Shown here one piece after another: positions 53,153-62,156 of a DNA stretch of 64,000 bases. The position numbers and the translations under genes were made by a program. This DNA comes from Nitrospira sp. (lineage in GTDB: Bacteria > Nitrospirota > Nitrospiria > Nitrospirales > Nitrospiraceae), in NCBI GenBank assembly GCA_016715825.1, contig JADJXO010000002.1, positions 1 to 64,000 on the forward strand, given 5' to 3'. The notes under the pieces were generated by a model. It was not told where the DNA came from. It did no database searches and saw only the letters and a program-made list of their open reading frames with translations. Position 1 is the first letter of the stretch; every line of letters begins with the position of its first letter.

Positions 53153-53596
53153 CTATTTTACTCCGAGCAATTCCACGTCGAAAATCAGCGTCGCGTTCGG
53201 GGGAATCACGCCGCCGGCCCCACGTGAGCCGTATCCCAGGTCGGACGGGATCGTCAGCTTCCGCTTCCCCCCCACCTTCATGCCCTGCACCCCTTCGTCC
53301 CAACCTTTAATGACACGTCCGCCGCCGAGGGGGAACGAGAAGGGTTGGCCACGGTCGACGGAACTATCGAACTTTTTCCCGTTTTCCAGCCAGCCCGTGT
53401 AATGCACGCTGACATTCTTGCCTGCAACCGCCGCCTCTCCCGTCCCAACGGCTTGGTCGATATATTTGAGCCCGGATGATGTGGTGACTTCTTGACCGGT
53501 GGCACTATTCTCCGCTGCTGCCATAGGACGTTCTCCTCCTAAGATGAGTGTGAACAAAACGAGCGCACAAATGGATAGTAATCGTTGATAGGTCAT
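53153..53596 (-). CDS. FKBP-type peptidyl-prolyl cis-trans isomerase, exported
   Basis: The 147-residue protein has an N-terminal signal (LLSICALVLFTLILGGERPMAAA) and one FKBP domain: VSVHYTGWLENGKKFDSSVDRGQPFSFPLGGGRVIKGWDEGVQGMKVGGKRKLTIPSDLGYG. The catalytic aromatic pocket residues are conserved. It would assist folding of periplasmic or envelope proteins. A single-domain, exported FKBP of this size is common in Gram-negative bacteria. It ends 7 bp before gcvT on the same strand. Confidence 0.92.
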   Translation of the reverse strand: MTYQRLLSICALVLFTLILGGERPMAAAENSATGQEVTTSSGLKYIDQAVGTGEAAVAGKNVSVHYTGWLENGKKFDSSVDRGQPFSFPLGGGRVIKGWDEGVQGMKVGGKRKLTIPSDLGYGSRGAGGVIPPNATLIFDVELLGVK

Positions 53597-53642
53597 ACGG
53601 GTCTCCTTCCGACTAGTCTATGGCACGGGAGGGCAGGCCTGG

Positions 53643-54815
53643 TCAACCGCGGCGTGCTGACGAGAGACGTTCAGCAAAAATGGCCATGCTCGCGGTGTAG
53701 CCATGCACGAAGTTGCGATGCCCGATCGGGCCGATTTCCCCTTGGGCAAAGAAACCGGCCATGGGGATCGAGCCCAGTTGTTCCGCCACCGTAGCCGCAT
53801 CGTGGTTCGGCCGTCCGAAGAGGCCCTGGCCTCGACCGCAACAGCTGAACATCAGCGCCCCAAGCGGGGGGCTATTCCGAGCAGACCGGTCGGCGGCGAG
53901 GAGGGACGTCAGATCGTCGCTGGCCGAGTCCGCATCCCGAAGGTGAAACTGCACCGTCTGACCTTCTTGGACGACTTCTCCAACCGCGACGGCTCCTGAG
54001 TTGCGATCCGCGCCGAGCAGATTCCGAATAAGAAAATCGCCCCGCTCAAACCGATCCCGATGCTCGTCGATCACAATGCCGAGATGCAGCGCACGCTGCC
54101 GATCCTCTTCAGACAGGGCCTCGAAGACCGTCTGCAACCGTTCCAGCGCCGGCAGGCCGCCCAGCTCGTGAATGAGATTGCGCTCGGCCTTAGTCACGAC
54201 AAACCGTTCGCCGATGAGGCGGCAGCCTTGCGAGATGACGGGGCGAATTTCCACCGCCCCCGATAGGCGCACGCCGACCATCCCATCAGCGAACACCTCT
54301 CCGTCGAGAATCAGCCGATTCGCCCCGGCTTCCTGCCCGCCTCCCGCTAGTCCCCCCACGGCCTTGGCCCCGGGGTATCGATCTTCGAGCACGGTCAGAA
54401 TTTCTTGAACCGGGGTGGTAAAGGGATCGGCCAGCATCAGGAAGGTCGCCTCCCCTTCATGCTCCGGCCAGCCGGCGAGGTGAAACTGGTCCTGTGTCGG
54501 CGAGTAGGATGAGCGGATTGGGTACAGCTCAACGTCGGGCAGTGACGCAGCCCAGAGGGTAACCGCCGGGGACGCTTCCAATTCCTCGGTTCCCGAGATG
54601 ACCCCTTCGCCGCTGCAGCCGATCAGACAGTGCGGTTCCAGCGCAACCGTGAGCACCTCGGTTAAATGTTTAGCCAGCGCCGCATGGTGAGAGGAGAAAA
54701 ACACGCAGGCCAGATCGATGGGGGTCCCATCCAGCTGGCTCTGAATCGCATGGACTACATGCTGCGCGGCAATCTCCGTCTCCGGCTCTTTCGACAGGGC
54801 TACGGCAAAGCGCAC
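53643..54815 (-). CDS. FIST N/C-domain sensory protein
   Basis: From the GTG at 54815 (GAGGT box six bases upstream) the product is 390 residues beginning VRFAVALSKEPE, the family-typical start. A TTG at 54854 is also in frame but gives a poor N-terminus. The FIST-N domain covers residues about 5-200 (ACVFFSSHHAALAKHLTEVL, LIGCSGEGVISGTEE). The FIST-C domain is residues about 220-370 (GDFLIRNLLGADRNSGAVAVGE, GALMFSCCGRGQGLFG). FIST domains are predicted to bind small ligands such as amino acids, often with signalling modules. Here it stands alone with no kinase or cyclase partner. Confidence 0.85.
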   Translation of the reverse strand: MRFAVALSKEPETEIAAQHVVHAIQSQLDGTPIDLACVFFSSHHAALAKHLTEVLTVALEPHCLIGCSGEGVISGTEELEASPAVTLWAASLPDVELYPIRSSYSPTQDQFHLAGWPEHEGEATFLMLADPFTTPVQEILTVLEDRYPGAKAVGGLAGGGQEAGANRLILDGEVFADGMVGVRLSGAVEIRPVISQGCRLIGERFVVTKAERNLIHELGGLPALERLQTVFEALSEEDRQRALHLGIVIDEHRDRFERGDFLIRNLLGADRNSGAVAVGEVVQEGQTVQFHLRDADSASDDLTSLLAADRSARNSPPLGALMFSCCGRGQGLFGRPNHDAATVAEQLGSIPMAGFFAQGEIGPIGHRNFVHGYTASMAIFAERLSSARRG

Positions 54816-54866
54816 GTCGAGACCTCGTTGTTCACTGATCGAACGATGACCCAACCCGCCGCTGGA

Positions 54867-55094
54867 TCACACACCGGGATCCATCCGCTGGGCTCGGACC
54901 TGGGCAAGTTTTTTATAGTAGCGCCAGAGGTAGGAGTGGTAATCGTCCACCTGGGCGAGGAGATAGTGGAGTTCCGTGGGGTCTTCGGTTTCGAGGGCCT
55001 GGACCATTCTGGTTTTGAGGAATTCGGCGAAGGCCTCGGTCTTTTGCACCGCCGTCATCAGCTGTAGCCCGCCACCGATTTGGTAGTCGCCCAT
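54867..55094 (-). CDS. small hypothetical helical protein
   Basis: The 75-residue product begins at an ATG after GGAGGAGG. It is almost entirely helical and charged (QKTEAFAEFLKTRMVQALETEDPTELHYLLAQVDDYHSYLWRYYKKL), without membrane or signal features. The gene is upstream of the FIST gene on the same strand with a 51-bp gap, so may be co-transcribed with it. No known family was recognised. Confidence 0.65.
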   Translation of the reverse strand: MGDYQIGGGLQLMTAVQKTEAFAEFLKTRMVQALETEDPTELHYLLAQVDDYHSYLWRYYKKLAQVRAQRMDPGV

Positions 55095-55250
55095 CAGCCA
55101 AGCCTCCTCCGTTCAAGAATCCGCAGGAATGAGCGGGAAGAATAGCGAGACAGGGCTGGAAATAGCAAGAGTATGCGTGACTATCCACGGCGAGGACACT
55201 GTCGTTTTTGAAATTGAGAAAGGTGTGATCGGGAGAGCCTCGGACGAACA

Positions 55251-55276
55251 GGCGAGGAATCGTACGATTCCTCGCC
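55251..55276. terminator. 26-bp perfect palindrome after the FG-GAP gene
   Basis: Arms GGCGAGGAATCG (55251-55262) and CGATTCCTCGCC (55265-55276) are fully complementary. The palindrome lies 18 bp beyond the FG-GAP stop on its strand. No T-tract follows on either side, so it may stabilise the mRNA 3' end rather than act as a classical intrinsic terminator. Confidence 0.5.
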
Positions 55277-55294
55277 CTAGACCCTCACCGTGGC

Positions 55295-57181
55295 CTATTG
55301 AAACACGTACACCGCGCCACTGTTACCTGCACTGTTGTCCGCTTCAGCACCTGCACCGGGATTAATCGTCGTCGCGTTGCTGTCTTCCAAATGGGCACCG
55401 ACCGCAATCGTATCGCCGGACACAGCCACCGAATGAGCGAATTCATCGTCGGATCCTGTGTTCGAAGCTTTCACGTAAGCCTGCTGGCTCCACGTTGTAC
55501 TAACCCGCCGGAACACGTACGCGGCGCCGCTGTCGGTGGCCGAGTTGTCACTTTGGTTCCCATTGATCCCAGTCGCCACACTGTCTTCTCCCAGATCAAT
55601 TGTAACTTGCTCATTAGCCGCGCTTACAATCAAGGTATCCCCATCGAGTGCGACCTTCCACCCGAATTGGTCAAGGCCTCCTGTGTTGGAGGTTTTGATG
55701 TAGGCCTGCTGACTCCAGGTTGTCCCGCTCCTCGTGAAGACATAGGCCGCGCCGGAGTCGACAATCGTGCCGGAATCCGGTGGATTGGCGCCGGTCCCAT
55801 TGCCATCTTCAGTTGGCGCCCCCACTGCCAGCGTGTCTCCAGAGAGCGCTATGCTGGAGCCGAACCGGTCACCTGTTCCCGTATTGGAGGCCTTCACATA
55901 GGCCTGTTGGGTCCAGGTCGTCCCGCTCCGCGTGAACACATACACTGCCCCAGCGAAACTCATACTATCATTCGCCTGATTGCCGTTGATGCCGACTGCA
56001 TTACTCTCTTCCCCTCGTGCCCCCACCCCCAGGGTCTCACCATCGATCGCCACGCTGTAGCCAAAGTTGTCTCCCGCCCCCGTATTCGACGCTTTGACAT
56101 AGGCCTGCTGGCTCCAGGTCGTCCCGCTCCGCGTGAACACATACACTGCCCCACTGTCACTTGATCCATTGCCGGTCGCACCCTCGTTCGGAGATCCGGC
56201 GGTGACACCGGTCAGATTGCTATCTTCTCCTGCCGCCCCAACAGCCAGCGTGTCACCAGATAGGGCTACGGTCCGACCGAACTGATCCGTGTTACCCGCG
56301 TTGGAGGCCTTGACGTAGGCCTGGTGGCTCCAGGTGGTGCCGCTGCGCGTGAAGATATACACCGCACCAGAATCGGCGGTGCCATCATTGTCGGCGCCAT
56401 TGACCCCCGTAGCACTACCATCCTCATTCATCGCCCCCACGGCAATTGTGTCCCCTGAAATCGCGACACTGTAGCCAAACCAGTCGTCCGCGCCTGTGTT
56501 GGATGCTTTCAGATAGGCCTGCTGGGCCCAGGTGGTCCCATTTCGCGCGAAGACATACGCAGCCCCGGCGTTGGACGCGAGATTGTTGTGCGCCGGATTG
56601 ACACCAGTTCCGTTTCCAGCTTCTCGACGCGCGCCGACCACTAATGTATCACCGTCAAGCGCGACGCTGAATCCGAGTTCATCGCCAGTCCCTTGGTTGG
56701 ACGCCTTCACATAGGCCTGCTGAGCCAACCGATGGGCCGTGATCGTGTAGGTATTGGAGACACCGTTGGCAGTGAGGGTAACTGTGATTGCCGTGTTTCC
56801 GCTTGGAAGAGCAATCGCCCCCGACGCGTTGCCGCTGGTGACGAGTGTACCGTTGACCGTGATCGTCGTCCCAACATCAGCCGCCGTCGGTGTGACCGTC
56901 ACACTCGTGTCCCCGATATACATGGTGTCGTAGCTGGTCACATTCGGCTCGAAACTTGGATTCAAAAGCCCGGCCGAGAGCGTTAAGGCGCTCAGGGTTG
57001 GGCCGGCTGAAAACGATCCCTGCAGACGAGCCACCCCCCCACCGTTACAGTCTCCCATCCCGAGTAAGAAATAGCCGTTCACGAGGAGCACCGCGATCTT
57101 CATGGCTGTGGTTCGCCACCTCTGTGCTGTTGGGACCCTGGATGATATGAGAGTGGACGACGAGGGCGCCGGACCTGACAT
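55295..57181 (-). CDS. exported seven-repeat FG-GAP/beta-propeller protein with cadherin-like domain
   Basis: The product is 628 residues from the ATG at 57181, seven bases after GGAGG. Hydrophobic MKIAVLLVNGYFLLGMGDC near residue 27 could be a late signal or lipobox. An N-terminal cadherin-like beta-sandwich repeat follows (SALTLSAGLLNPSFEPNVTSY, ITVTLTANGVSNTYTITAHR). The rest is seven repeats of roughly 70 residues, each opening with QQAYVKASNxGxxDxFG and ending SGAVYVFTRSGTTW. Seven units fit one closed FG-GAP propeller. Such proteins are surface or secreted binding proteins. Ligand unknown. Confidence 0.82.
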   Translation of the reverse strand: MSGPAPSSSTLISSRVPTAQRWRTTAMKIAVLLVNGYFLLGMGDCNGGGVARLQGSFSAGPTLSALTLSAGLLNPSFEPNVTSYDTMYIGDTSVTVTPTAADVGTTITVNGTLVTSGNASGAIALPSGNTAITVTLTANGVSNTYTITAHRLAQQAYVKASNQGTGDELGFSVALDGDTLVVGARREAGNGTGVNPAHNNLASNAGAAYVFARNGTTWAQQAYLKASNTGADDWFGYSVAISGDTIAVGAMNEDGSATGVNGADNDGTADSGAVYIFTRSGTTWSHQAYVKASNAGNTDQFGRTVALSGDTLAVGAAGEDSNLTGVTAGSPNEGATGNGSSDSGAVYVFTRSGTTWSQQAYVKASNTGAGDNFGYSVAIDGETLGVGARGEESNAVGINGNQANDSMSFAGAVYVFTRSGTTWTQQAYVKASNTGTGDRFGSSIALSGDTLAVGAPTEDGNGTGANPPDSGTIVDSGAAYVFTRSGTTWSQQAYIKTSNTGGLDQFGWKVALDGDTLIVSAANEQVTIDLGEDSVATGINGNQSDNSATDSGAAYVFRRVSTTWSQQAYVKASNTGSDDEFAHSVAVSGDTIAVGAHLEDSNATTINPGAGAEADNSAGNSGAVYVFQ

Positions 57182-57293
57182 AGGAAACCTCCACGATTGA
57201 GTCACGCAGGGATGGTATCTACGTAGCGAGGATTCCACAGGACGCGGAGGTGGTCAACGAATTCGAGAAAACAAAGCAGGGGTTGCTGTCGCC

Positions 57294-58517
57294 TTAGGGT
57301 TTGACCTGAAGCAAGTTCGTGAGGCGGCTCAGGTCGATGGCCTCGATGCGGCGGTCGTCCCGTCCGATGACGGTGGTCGCCATCGTCAAGGCATTGAGGA
57401 TCGCTTCTTCCGTGGCCTCAACGGTGGCGGAGATGAGGGGATTGAGATGGGTGTCGGCCAGATGCGTCATGGGAAAGGTCGGCTCTTTGGGGTAGTGCGG
57501 GATGACATTGGCAGTGGAAAAGGCGAGCATGAAGTCTCCGCTCCCGTGTCGCGCCGTGGAACCGGTGCGGGCGAGACCCAGGGCAGCGCGCTTGGCGAGC
57601 CGCGTTAATTGACGGCTATCAAGCGGCGCATCGGTTGCCACGACAATGATGATTGATCCCTCGCTTTGACCCGGTACGAGCGATTCGGACAGCTGCATAG
57701 GTGGTTCATAGAGCTTCCCGACCGGCACACCGTTCACGACGAGTTCTGGTCGTCGCCCATGGTTGGCGTTGACCAACGCGCCGACGGTGTAGCCGCCTTC
57801 CTGGTCCGACAGTGTTCTCGATGACGTGCCGATCCCGCCCTTGAACCCATACGAGACCATGCCGGTTCCCGCACCTACGGTGCCCTCTTGCACAGGGCCG
57901 CTGCTCGCGCCGTCGAGGGCGGCGATGACATCCCGTTCGGACACATGCCGACCTTGGCTGTCATTCAAGCGGCTGTCGTCACACTCGGCCACGACGGGGG
58001 TAAGGGTGTCGTCGGTGATGCCGATCTCCGGATATTGCCGGATCATCCAGCTCATGACGCCGTTCGCCACGCGAGGGACGTTGAGGGTATTGGTCAGTGC
58101 AATGGGGTATTCGAGAAATCCGGATTCCGCCACCCAGGCGAGGCCGGTCATTTCCCCTGTGCCGTTCAGGACGAAGGCTCCCGTCGGCACCTTGTGGTGC
58201 CACACGTCGTCTCGTGGCACGACGACGGTGACGCCGGTGCGCACCGGCCCTTCGCCCGGCGTGAGCTTCCCCTCTCCCGAAATCAGCGTTCGATGGCCGA
58301 CTTTCACCCCGACCACGTCGGTGATGGCGTTCAGCGGCCCTGGCTGGTATTGCCCGATCGCCATGCCTAGGTCCCTCAGCCGTTTTCGGCCTTGTTCAGG
58401 TTCTGCTGCTGCGGTGGAGAGGCAGCCCGCAATCAGTGCCGCGCCGAGCGACCCCAACACGAGCGGCACGATCCGGTGCACGGTGACGGAGCCGATCCGG
58501 TTTTCGTTAAAGCTCAT
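57294..58517 (-). CDS. DmpA/P1-family aminopeptidase (peptidase S58), lipoprotein
   Basis: This is a 407-residue protein. The N-terminus has a hydrophobic segment with lipobox LIAGC, so it is probably a lipoprotein of the envelope. The S58 fold is seen in LNAITDVVGVKVGHRTLI, GAFVLNGTGEMTGLAWVAESGFLEYPIALTNT and the nucleophile segment GFKGGIGTSSR. In the family the Ser forms the new N-terminus of the beta chain after self-cleavage. Members hydrolyse N-terminal D- or L-residues or beta-peptides. Its coding region overlaps the MBL gene start region by 11 bp. Confidence 0.85.
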   Translation of the reverse strand: MSFNENRIGSVTVHRIVPLVLGSLGAALIAGCLSTAAAEPEQGRKRLRDLGMAIGQYQPGPLNAITDVVGVKVGHRTLISGEGKLTPGEGPVRTGVTVVVPRDDVWHHKVPTGAFVLNGTGEMTGLAWVAESGFLEYPIALTNTLNVPRVANGVMSWMIRQYPEIGITDDTLTPVVAECDDSRLNDSQGRHVSERDVIAALDGASSGPVQEGTVGAGTGMVSYGFKGGIGTSSRTLSDQEGGYTVGALVNANHGRRPELVVNGVPVGKLYEPPMQLSESLVPGQSEGSIIIVVATDAPLDSRQLTRLAKRAALGLARTGSTARHGSGDFMLAFSTANVIPHYPKEPTFPMTHLADTHLNPLISATVEATEEAILNALTMATTVIGRDDRRIEAIDLSRLTNLLQVKP

Positions 58518-59904
58518 GGGTGCTGCCGTGATGGGGAATGCGGACGTCGATGTGTGGATGCTCGGTCTGGATAGCGGTCCCTAACGAAAGGGCCTGCTTC
58601 TCCTCGCCATGGACCACGAAGATGGTGCTCGGCAGGGGATCGATGGCTCGGACGTAGGCCAACAGGTCGTTCCGGTCGGCATGGGCGGACAGCCCGTTGA
58701 ACTTGACGACCTGAGCCCGCCTCCGCGTGGGCACGCCGAAGATGGGCACCACGTCCCACCCCTCGACCAGCTTGCGGCCCAGCGTATGTTCCGCTTGGAA
58801 CCCGACGATCACGATGACATTCGCCTCGTCCTGAATGGCATGTTTGAGATGGTGCACCACGCGGCCCCCCTCGCACATCCCGGAGGACGAGATGATGACG
58901 CAGGGGCCCCGCATGGCGTTAAGCCGCTTGCTGTCTTGCGGTGACGACACAAAATGAATGTAGCGAGACGCAAAAACATCGCCTGTGTCGGAGAAGGTCT
59001 TGGACGTCTCTTCGTCGTAACATTCCGGGTGGCGTTTAAATACGCCGGTCGCCTTGTTGGCCAGAGGCGAATCGATGTAAATCGGAATGGGATCTACCCG
59101 CCCCTCTCCCACCAGTTCTTTGATGCGCATGACCAGCTCTTGCGTACGGCCCACTGCGAAGGCCGGGACAATGATCTTGCTCTTGTGCCTACGGGCATGC
59201 TCGATGAGGTCTTGTGCTTTTTTCTTCATATCCTCGCCGAGCTGCTCGTGCAGCCGATCGCCGTAGGTGGATTCGAGAATTAATACGTCACAGGGCGGCG
59301 GAGGTTCCGGATCGCGAAGGATCGGCATCTGCGATCGCCCGAGATCGCCGCTGAACAAGACCGTCGTGCTGTTGCCGCGCGCTGTGTATTTCACTCGGAC
59401 CGCGGCAGATCCCAAAATGTGCCCCGCATCATGAAACGACGCCGTGAGCCGTGGCGCGAGCTTAATCTGATCGCCGTAGCGTTCGCCCTCGAAGCGCCGG
59501 ATGACCTTACGCACATCGGCGCTATCGTACATCGGGCGGATACAGACGCGACCGCGCCGCTTTTCCGTCTTGTTCACATAGCGGCAATCATTCTCTTGGA
59601 TCCGCGCGGAATCTTCGAGCATGATGCCGGCCAGATCTCCCGTGGCTCTGGTGAGGTAGACCTTGCCGGCGAAGCCCTGACCCGGTAACACGGGTAGGGC
59701 GCCGGAGTGGTCGATATGTGCATGCGAGAGCAGCACCGCGCCCACGGCCTTGGCGTCGAATCCAAGGTGTCGGTTACGCCGAACCGCTTCGTCTCGACGT
59801 CCCTGAAACATACCGCAATCGAGGAGGACTCGAAACCCTGGCACCTCCAACAGATGCCGACTCCCCGTGACCGAGCGTGCCGCCCCATGGAAAGAGAGTT
59901 TCAT
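58507..59904 (-). CDS. MBL-fold/beta-CASP metallohydrolase, RNA-processing type
   Basis: The product is 465 residues from the ATG at 59904. The zinc motif SHAHIDHSGALP (HxHxDH) is near residue 56, a later His is in FHDAGHILGSA, and the beta-CASP/RMMBL segment GLSAHADRNDLLAYVRAID is at the C-terminus. This is the CPSF-73/YSH1-like group of bacterial RNases or, in some members, other nucleic-acid hydrolases. The order MBL-beta-CASP-RMMBL is complete. It overlaps the LOG gene (4 bp) and the DmpA gene. It is cytosolic and its RNA targets are unknown. Confidence 0.87.
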   Translation of the reverse strand: MKLSFHGAARSVTGSRHLLEVPGFRVLLDCGMFQGRRDEAVRRNRHLGFDAKAVGAVLLSHAHIDHSGALPVLPGQGFAGKVYLTRATGDLAGIMLEDSARIQENDCRYVNKTEKRRGRVCIRPMYDSADVRKVIRRFEGERYGDQIKLAPRLTASFHDAGHILGSAAVRVKYTARGNSTTVLFSGDLGRSQMPILRDPEPPPPCDVLILESTYGDRLHEQLGEDMKKKAQDLIEHARRHKSKIIVPAFAVGRTQELVMRIKELVGEGRVDPIPIYIDSPLANKATGVFKRHPECYDEETSKTFSDTGDVFASRYIHFVSSPQDSKRLNAMRGPCVIISSSGMCEGGRVVHHLKHAIQDEANVIVIVGFQAEHTLGRKLVEGWDVVPIFGVPTRRRAQVVKFNGLSAHADRNDLLAYVRAIDPLPSTIFVVHGEEKQALSLGTAIQTEHPHIDVRIPHHGSTHEL

Positions 59905-60758
59905 ACAGTGCCGACTCCATTGTGACGGACGATGATATCCCACGCGTCCTTGGCTGTTTCGGCATAGTGAAACAGCTCAAGATCATGCTGCGCAATCAGC
60001 CCATACTCGACGAGGAGCGGCCAGTTGATGAGCCGGTCCCAAAATTCACGGCCAACTAGGACAACCACCACCCGGTCGGTTTTCCCGGTTTGCAGCAAGG
60101 TGAGTGTTTCAAACAGCTCGTCTAACGTGCCGAAGCCTCCGGGAAATGCGACCAGTGCCTTGGCGCGGAGGAGGAAATGCATTTTTCTGACGGCGAAATA
60201 GCGAAACTGGAAGCTGAGTTTCGGGGTGATGTAGGGGTTGGGATGCTGTTCGTGGGGCAAGGTGATGTTGAGTCCGATGGACTTAGCCTGTACGTCCGCC
60301 GCCCCTCGGTTGGCCGCCTCCATAACACCAGGTCCGCCTCCTGTCACGATCACGTAGTCACAGTGGCCGCCGATCTGGCAGGTGGATGACACCAACCGGC
60401 CGAACTCTCTGGCAATGTCATAAAATTGCGACAGCTCGAGCTGTCGTTTGGCGATCGTCACGCGTCGGCGGCGAACCGGATCGCCTGGAGCCCGCGCTGC
60501 CTCCGCTTCTGCCTGCTGAAGTTCTTGTTGTGCGGCACCAGGTTCTTTGAGTCTGGCACTGCCAAAGACCACGATTGTGGAGCCGATGCCTTCGTCCGTC
60601 TGAATCAGCTCCGGCTTCAACAGTTCGAGTCCGAGCCTGACGGAACGCAATTCATCGCGCTGAAGAAACTCAGTATCCCTGTCGGCCGGGATGTAGGAGG
60701 AGGAGGATTGCCCCCCCTGCTGGAGGGCGGGAGCCTGGTCGGATGTGTCCGAGTCCAT
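59901..60758 (-). CDS. LOG-family nucleotide 5'-monophosphate phosphoribohydrolase-like protein
   Basis: The 285-residue Rossmann-like protein contains both hallmarks of the LOG/TIGR00730 family: GGGPGVMEAANRGA and PGGFGTLDELFETLTLLQTGK. Family enzymes release adenine or cytokinin bases from nucleoside monophosphates. The physiological role in bacteria is unclear. An N-terminal charged segment (LQQAEAEAARAPGDPVRRRRV) extends beyond minimal LOG proteins. It overlaps the MBL gene by 4 bp (ATGA), suggesting joint expression in nucleotide or RNA turnover. The product is cytosolic. Confidence 0.88.
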   Translation of the reverse strand: MDSDTSDQAPALQQGGQSSSSYIPADRDTEFLQRDELRSVRLGLELLKPELIQTDEGIGSTIVVFGSARLKEPGAAQQELQQAEAEAARAPGDPVRRRRVTIAKRQLELSQFYDIAREFGRLVSSTCQIGGHCDYVIVTGGGPGVMEAANRGAADVQAKSIGLNITLPHEQHPNPYITPKLSFQFRYFAVRKMHFLLRAKALVAFPGGFGTLDELFETLTLLQTGKTDRVVVVLVGREFWDRLINWPLLVEYGLIAQHDLELFHYAETAKDAWDIIVRHNGVGTV

Positions 60759-60822
60759 GGATCGGTATTATAACCACCCCATCTCGAGGCGGCAATGCGT
60801 GCTCGGCAAAACCGCTGATCGC

Positions 60823-61248
60823 CTAAAACGGATATGGATAAAATGGAGGCCCGGAGAGGTGGCGCTGAAAGCTTGAGTGAACCACAATTCCATAAGGATC
60901 GAACGCGACTTGGAATGCGTCGACTCCCAGTCCGGTTCGAGAAAAGATCAGATCCGGATCGACCGGTGTCCAGGGTTTTGCGAGCCATCCAAAATTGACC
61001 CGTGAGTATTTCAGATCCAGAAAGCGGTAGGTGGCGACCATGCCGGTCTCGGATTCGCCGATGGAATCCGGTGCCCCGAGTTGGGTGACGATATCCGTGA
61101 AGGTGGTATTCCCCGGAGTAATGAAGGCGACATCATCCGGCGTGAGCGTCGTATTCAGGGAGACCCGGACGACGTTACAGCCGACGAGCGATAGGCAGAC
61201 CAGGGTAACCAGGAAGGAGAAGACGATGTGGTTCCGCATGGTCCCCAT
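60823..61248 (-). CDS. OmlA/SmpA-like lipoprotein 1
   Basis: The product is up to 141 residues. An N-terminal lipoprotein signal (FLVTLVCLSLVGC) is followed by a beta-rich domain with the OmlA/BamE-type lead-in TTFTDIVTQLGAPDSIGESETG. The C-terminal half is hydrophobic-aromatic. The start codon is uncertain: ATG at 61248 directly follows the TGA of the next gene upstream, and another ATG lies three codons in. OmlA/BamE proteins are small outer-membrane lipoproteins assisting barrel assembly or envelope integrity. It is coupled to a second, similar lipoprotein gene. Confidence 0.7.
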   Translation of the reverse strand: MGTMRNHIVFSFLVTLVCLSLVGCNVVRVSLNTTLTPDDVAFITPGNTTFTDIVTQLGAPDSIGESETGMVATYRFLDLKYSRVNFGWLAKPWTPVDPDLIFSRTGLGVDAFQVAFDPYGIVVHSSFQRHLSGPPFYPYPF

Positions 61249-61249
61249 G

Positions 61250-61633
61250 TCAGTCCCCGAAGGGCCAGAAACGAAACTTCATCCCGGCGGTTCTTTTAGA
61301 AAAAATGACATCCTCAACGAAACCCTCTTGATTCAGGACCACGAAGAGGTCGTCGCTCTTGAGGGAGAGGCGGGTGAAATTGAGGACGATCAAGAGCAGA
61401 CTGCCCGCTTTGGCGTCATATCGATAGTATTGAAAGACGTCGCGCCCGTTAAGCTGGACGAGTCGATCCGGTGCGCCGAGCAGATGGATCACTTGCTCTT
61501 TGGTCGTTTCGCCCTTGTGGAGGGTGGCAATAGCGTCCGCGCTGATTTCATCCCCCAAGGTGCCGCGACTAAAGGCGCAGCCTTGGATAAGAATCGCGAG
61601 GACGAGGAAACCAATACCGGCTTTTGCTTTCAT
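61250..61633 (-). CDS. OmlA/SmpA-like lipoprotein 2
   Basis: The product is 127 residues from the ATG at 61633, preceded by a signal with lipobox LIQGC. The frame is open far upstream to 61918, but that would run inside the GNAT gene. The domain has the BamE-like motif GETTKEQVIHLLGAPDRLVQLNGRDVFQYYRY and ends with an aromatic strand. It is upstream of and contiguous with the related lipoprotein gene (TGACATG junction), an apparent tandem duplication with strong divergence. Both likely sit in the outer membrane. Confidence 0.75.
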   Translation of the reverse strand: MKAKAGIGFLVLAILIQGCAFSRGTLGDEISADAIATLHKGETTKEQVIHLLGAPDRLVQLNGRDVFQYYRYDAKAGSLLLIVLNFTRLSLKSDDLFVVLNQEGFVEDVIFSKRTAGMKFRFWPFGD

Positions 61634-61646
61634 CACGTTGCCTCGT

Positions 61647-62144
61647 TTATGGGTTGAGGGCATGAGGCCCAAGGACAAAGTCGTGTTCATACATGTCGTA
61701 TGCGGAGGGGAGTAATCCGGCCCTCCGGTACGCGGCATGGGCCCGCTCGTTCTCGTGTGCCACGTAGAGTCGAATGCCGCAGATGCGGGAATCGTTTTTC
61801 GCTTCGTCGGTAATGTGCCGATGCATGGCCTGATAGACTCCACGGCCCCGCTGCTCCGGTATGACATAGACACTTTGGATCCACCAAAACACCCCGTTTC
61901 TCCAATCACTCCATTCATAGGTGATCATGAGCTGTCCGACGGGTTGTGTCTCATGGCCACCCGGCTGTTCGGCGATAATGTAAAAGCCGTATTGCGGTTG
62001 CACGAGTAACGAGCGGACTCCGTCGCGCAAGGTGGCCCCGTCGAGGCGGCGATCTTCAGTCTCCAGTGCCAGAGCGAGATTGAATGCCGTGATGGTATTC
62101 GTATCGTCCGGTGCCGCTTGTCGGATATGGATGGGATTGGGCAT
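61647..62144 (-). CDS. GNAT-family N-acetyltransferase
   Basis: The 165-residue protein begins IHIRQAAPDDTNTITAFNLAL and has the acetyl-CoA motif VYVIPEQRGRGVYQAMHRHI (QxxGxG/A-type, residues about 95-115). It ends with RLYVAHENERAHAAYRRAGLL. This is a typical single-domain GNAT. The acceptor is unknown. It may modify a protein, aminoglycoside-like compound or polyamine. It lies between the lipoprotein pair and the DUF502 gene on the same strand with short gaps. Confidence 0.88.
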   Translation of the reverse strand: MPNPIHIRQAAPDDTNTITAFNLALALETEDRRLDGATLRDGVRSLLVQPQYGFYIIAEQPGGHETQPVGQLMITYEWSDWRNGVFWWIQSVYVIPEQRGRGVYQAMHRHITDEAKNDSRICGIRLYVAHENERAHAAYRRAGLLPSAYDMYEHDFVLGPHALNP

Positions 62145-62156
62145 GACGTCGTCCCC

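Noticed and set aside
55295..57181. Regularly spaced repeats resembling a CRISPR array at first sight
   Set aside because: The period is about 200 bp, the repeats are in frame and encode propeller units. No 25-40 bp repeat with unique spacers exists.
61634..61918. Extended start of the second OmlA-like lipoprotein into the GNAT gene
   Set aside because: The lipoprotein signal begins at the ATG at 61633. The upstream part is out-of-frame GNAT sequence.
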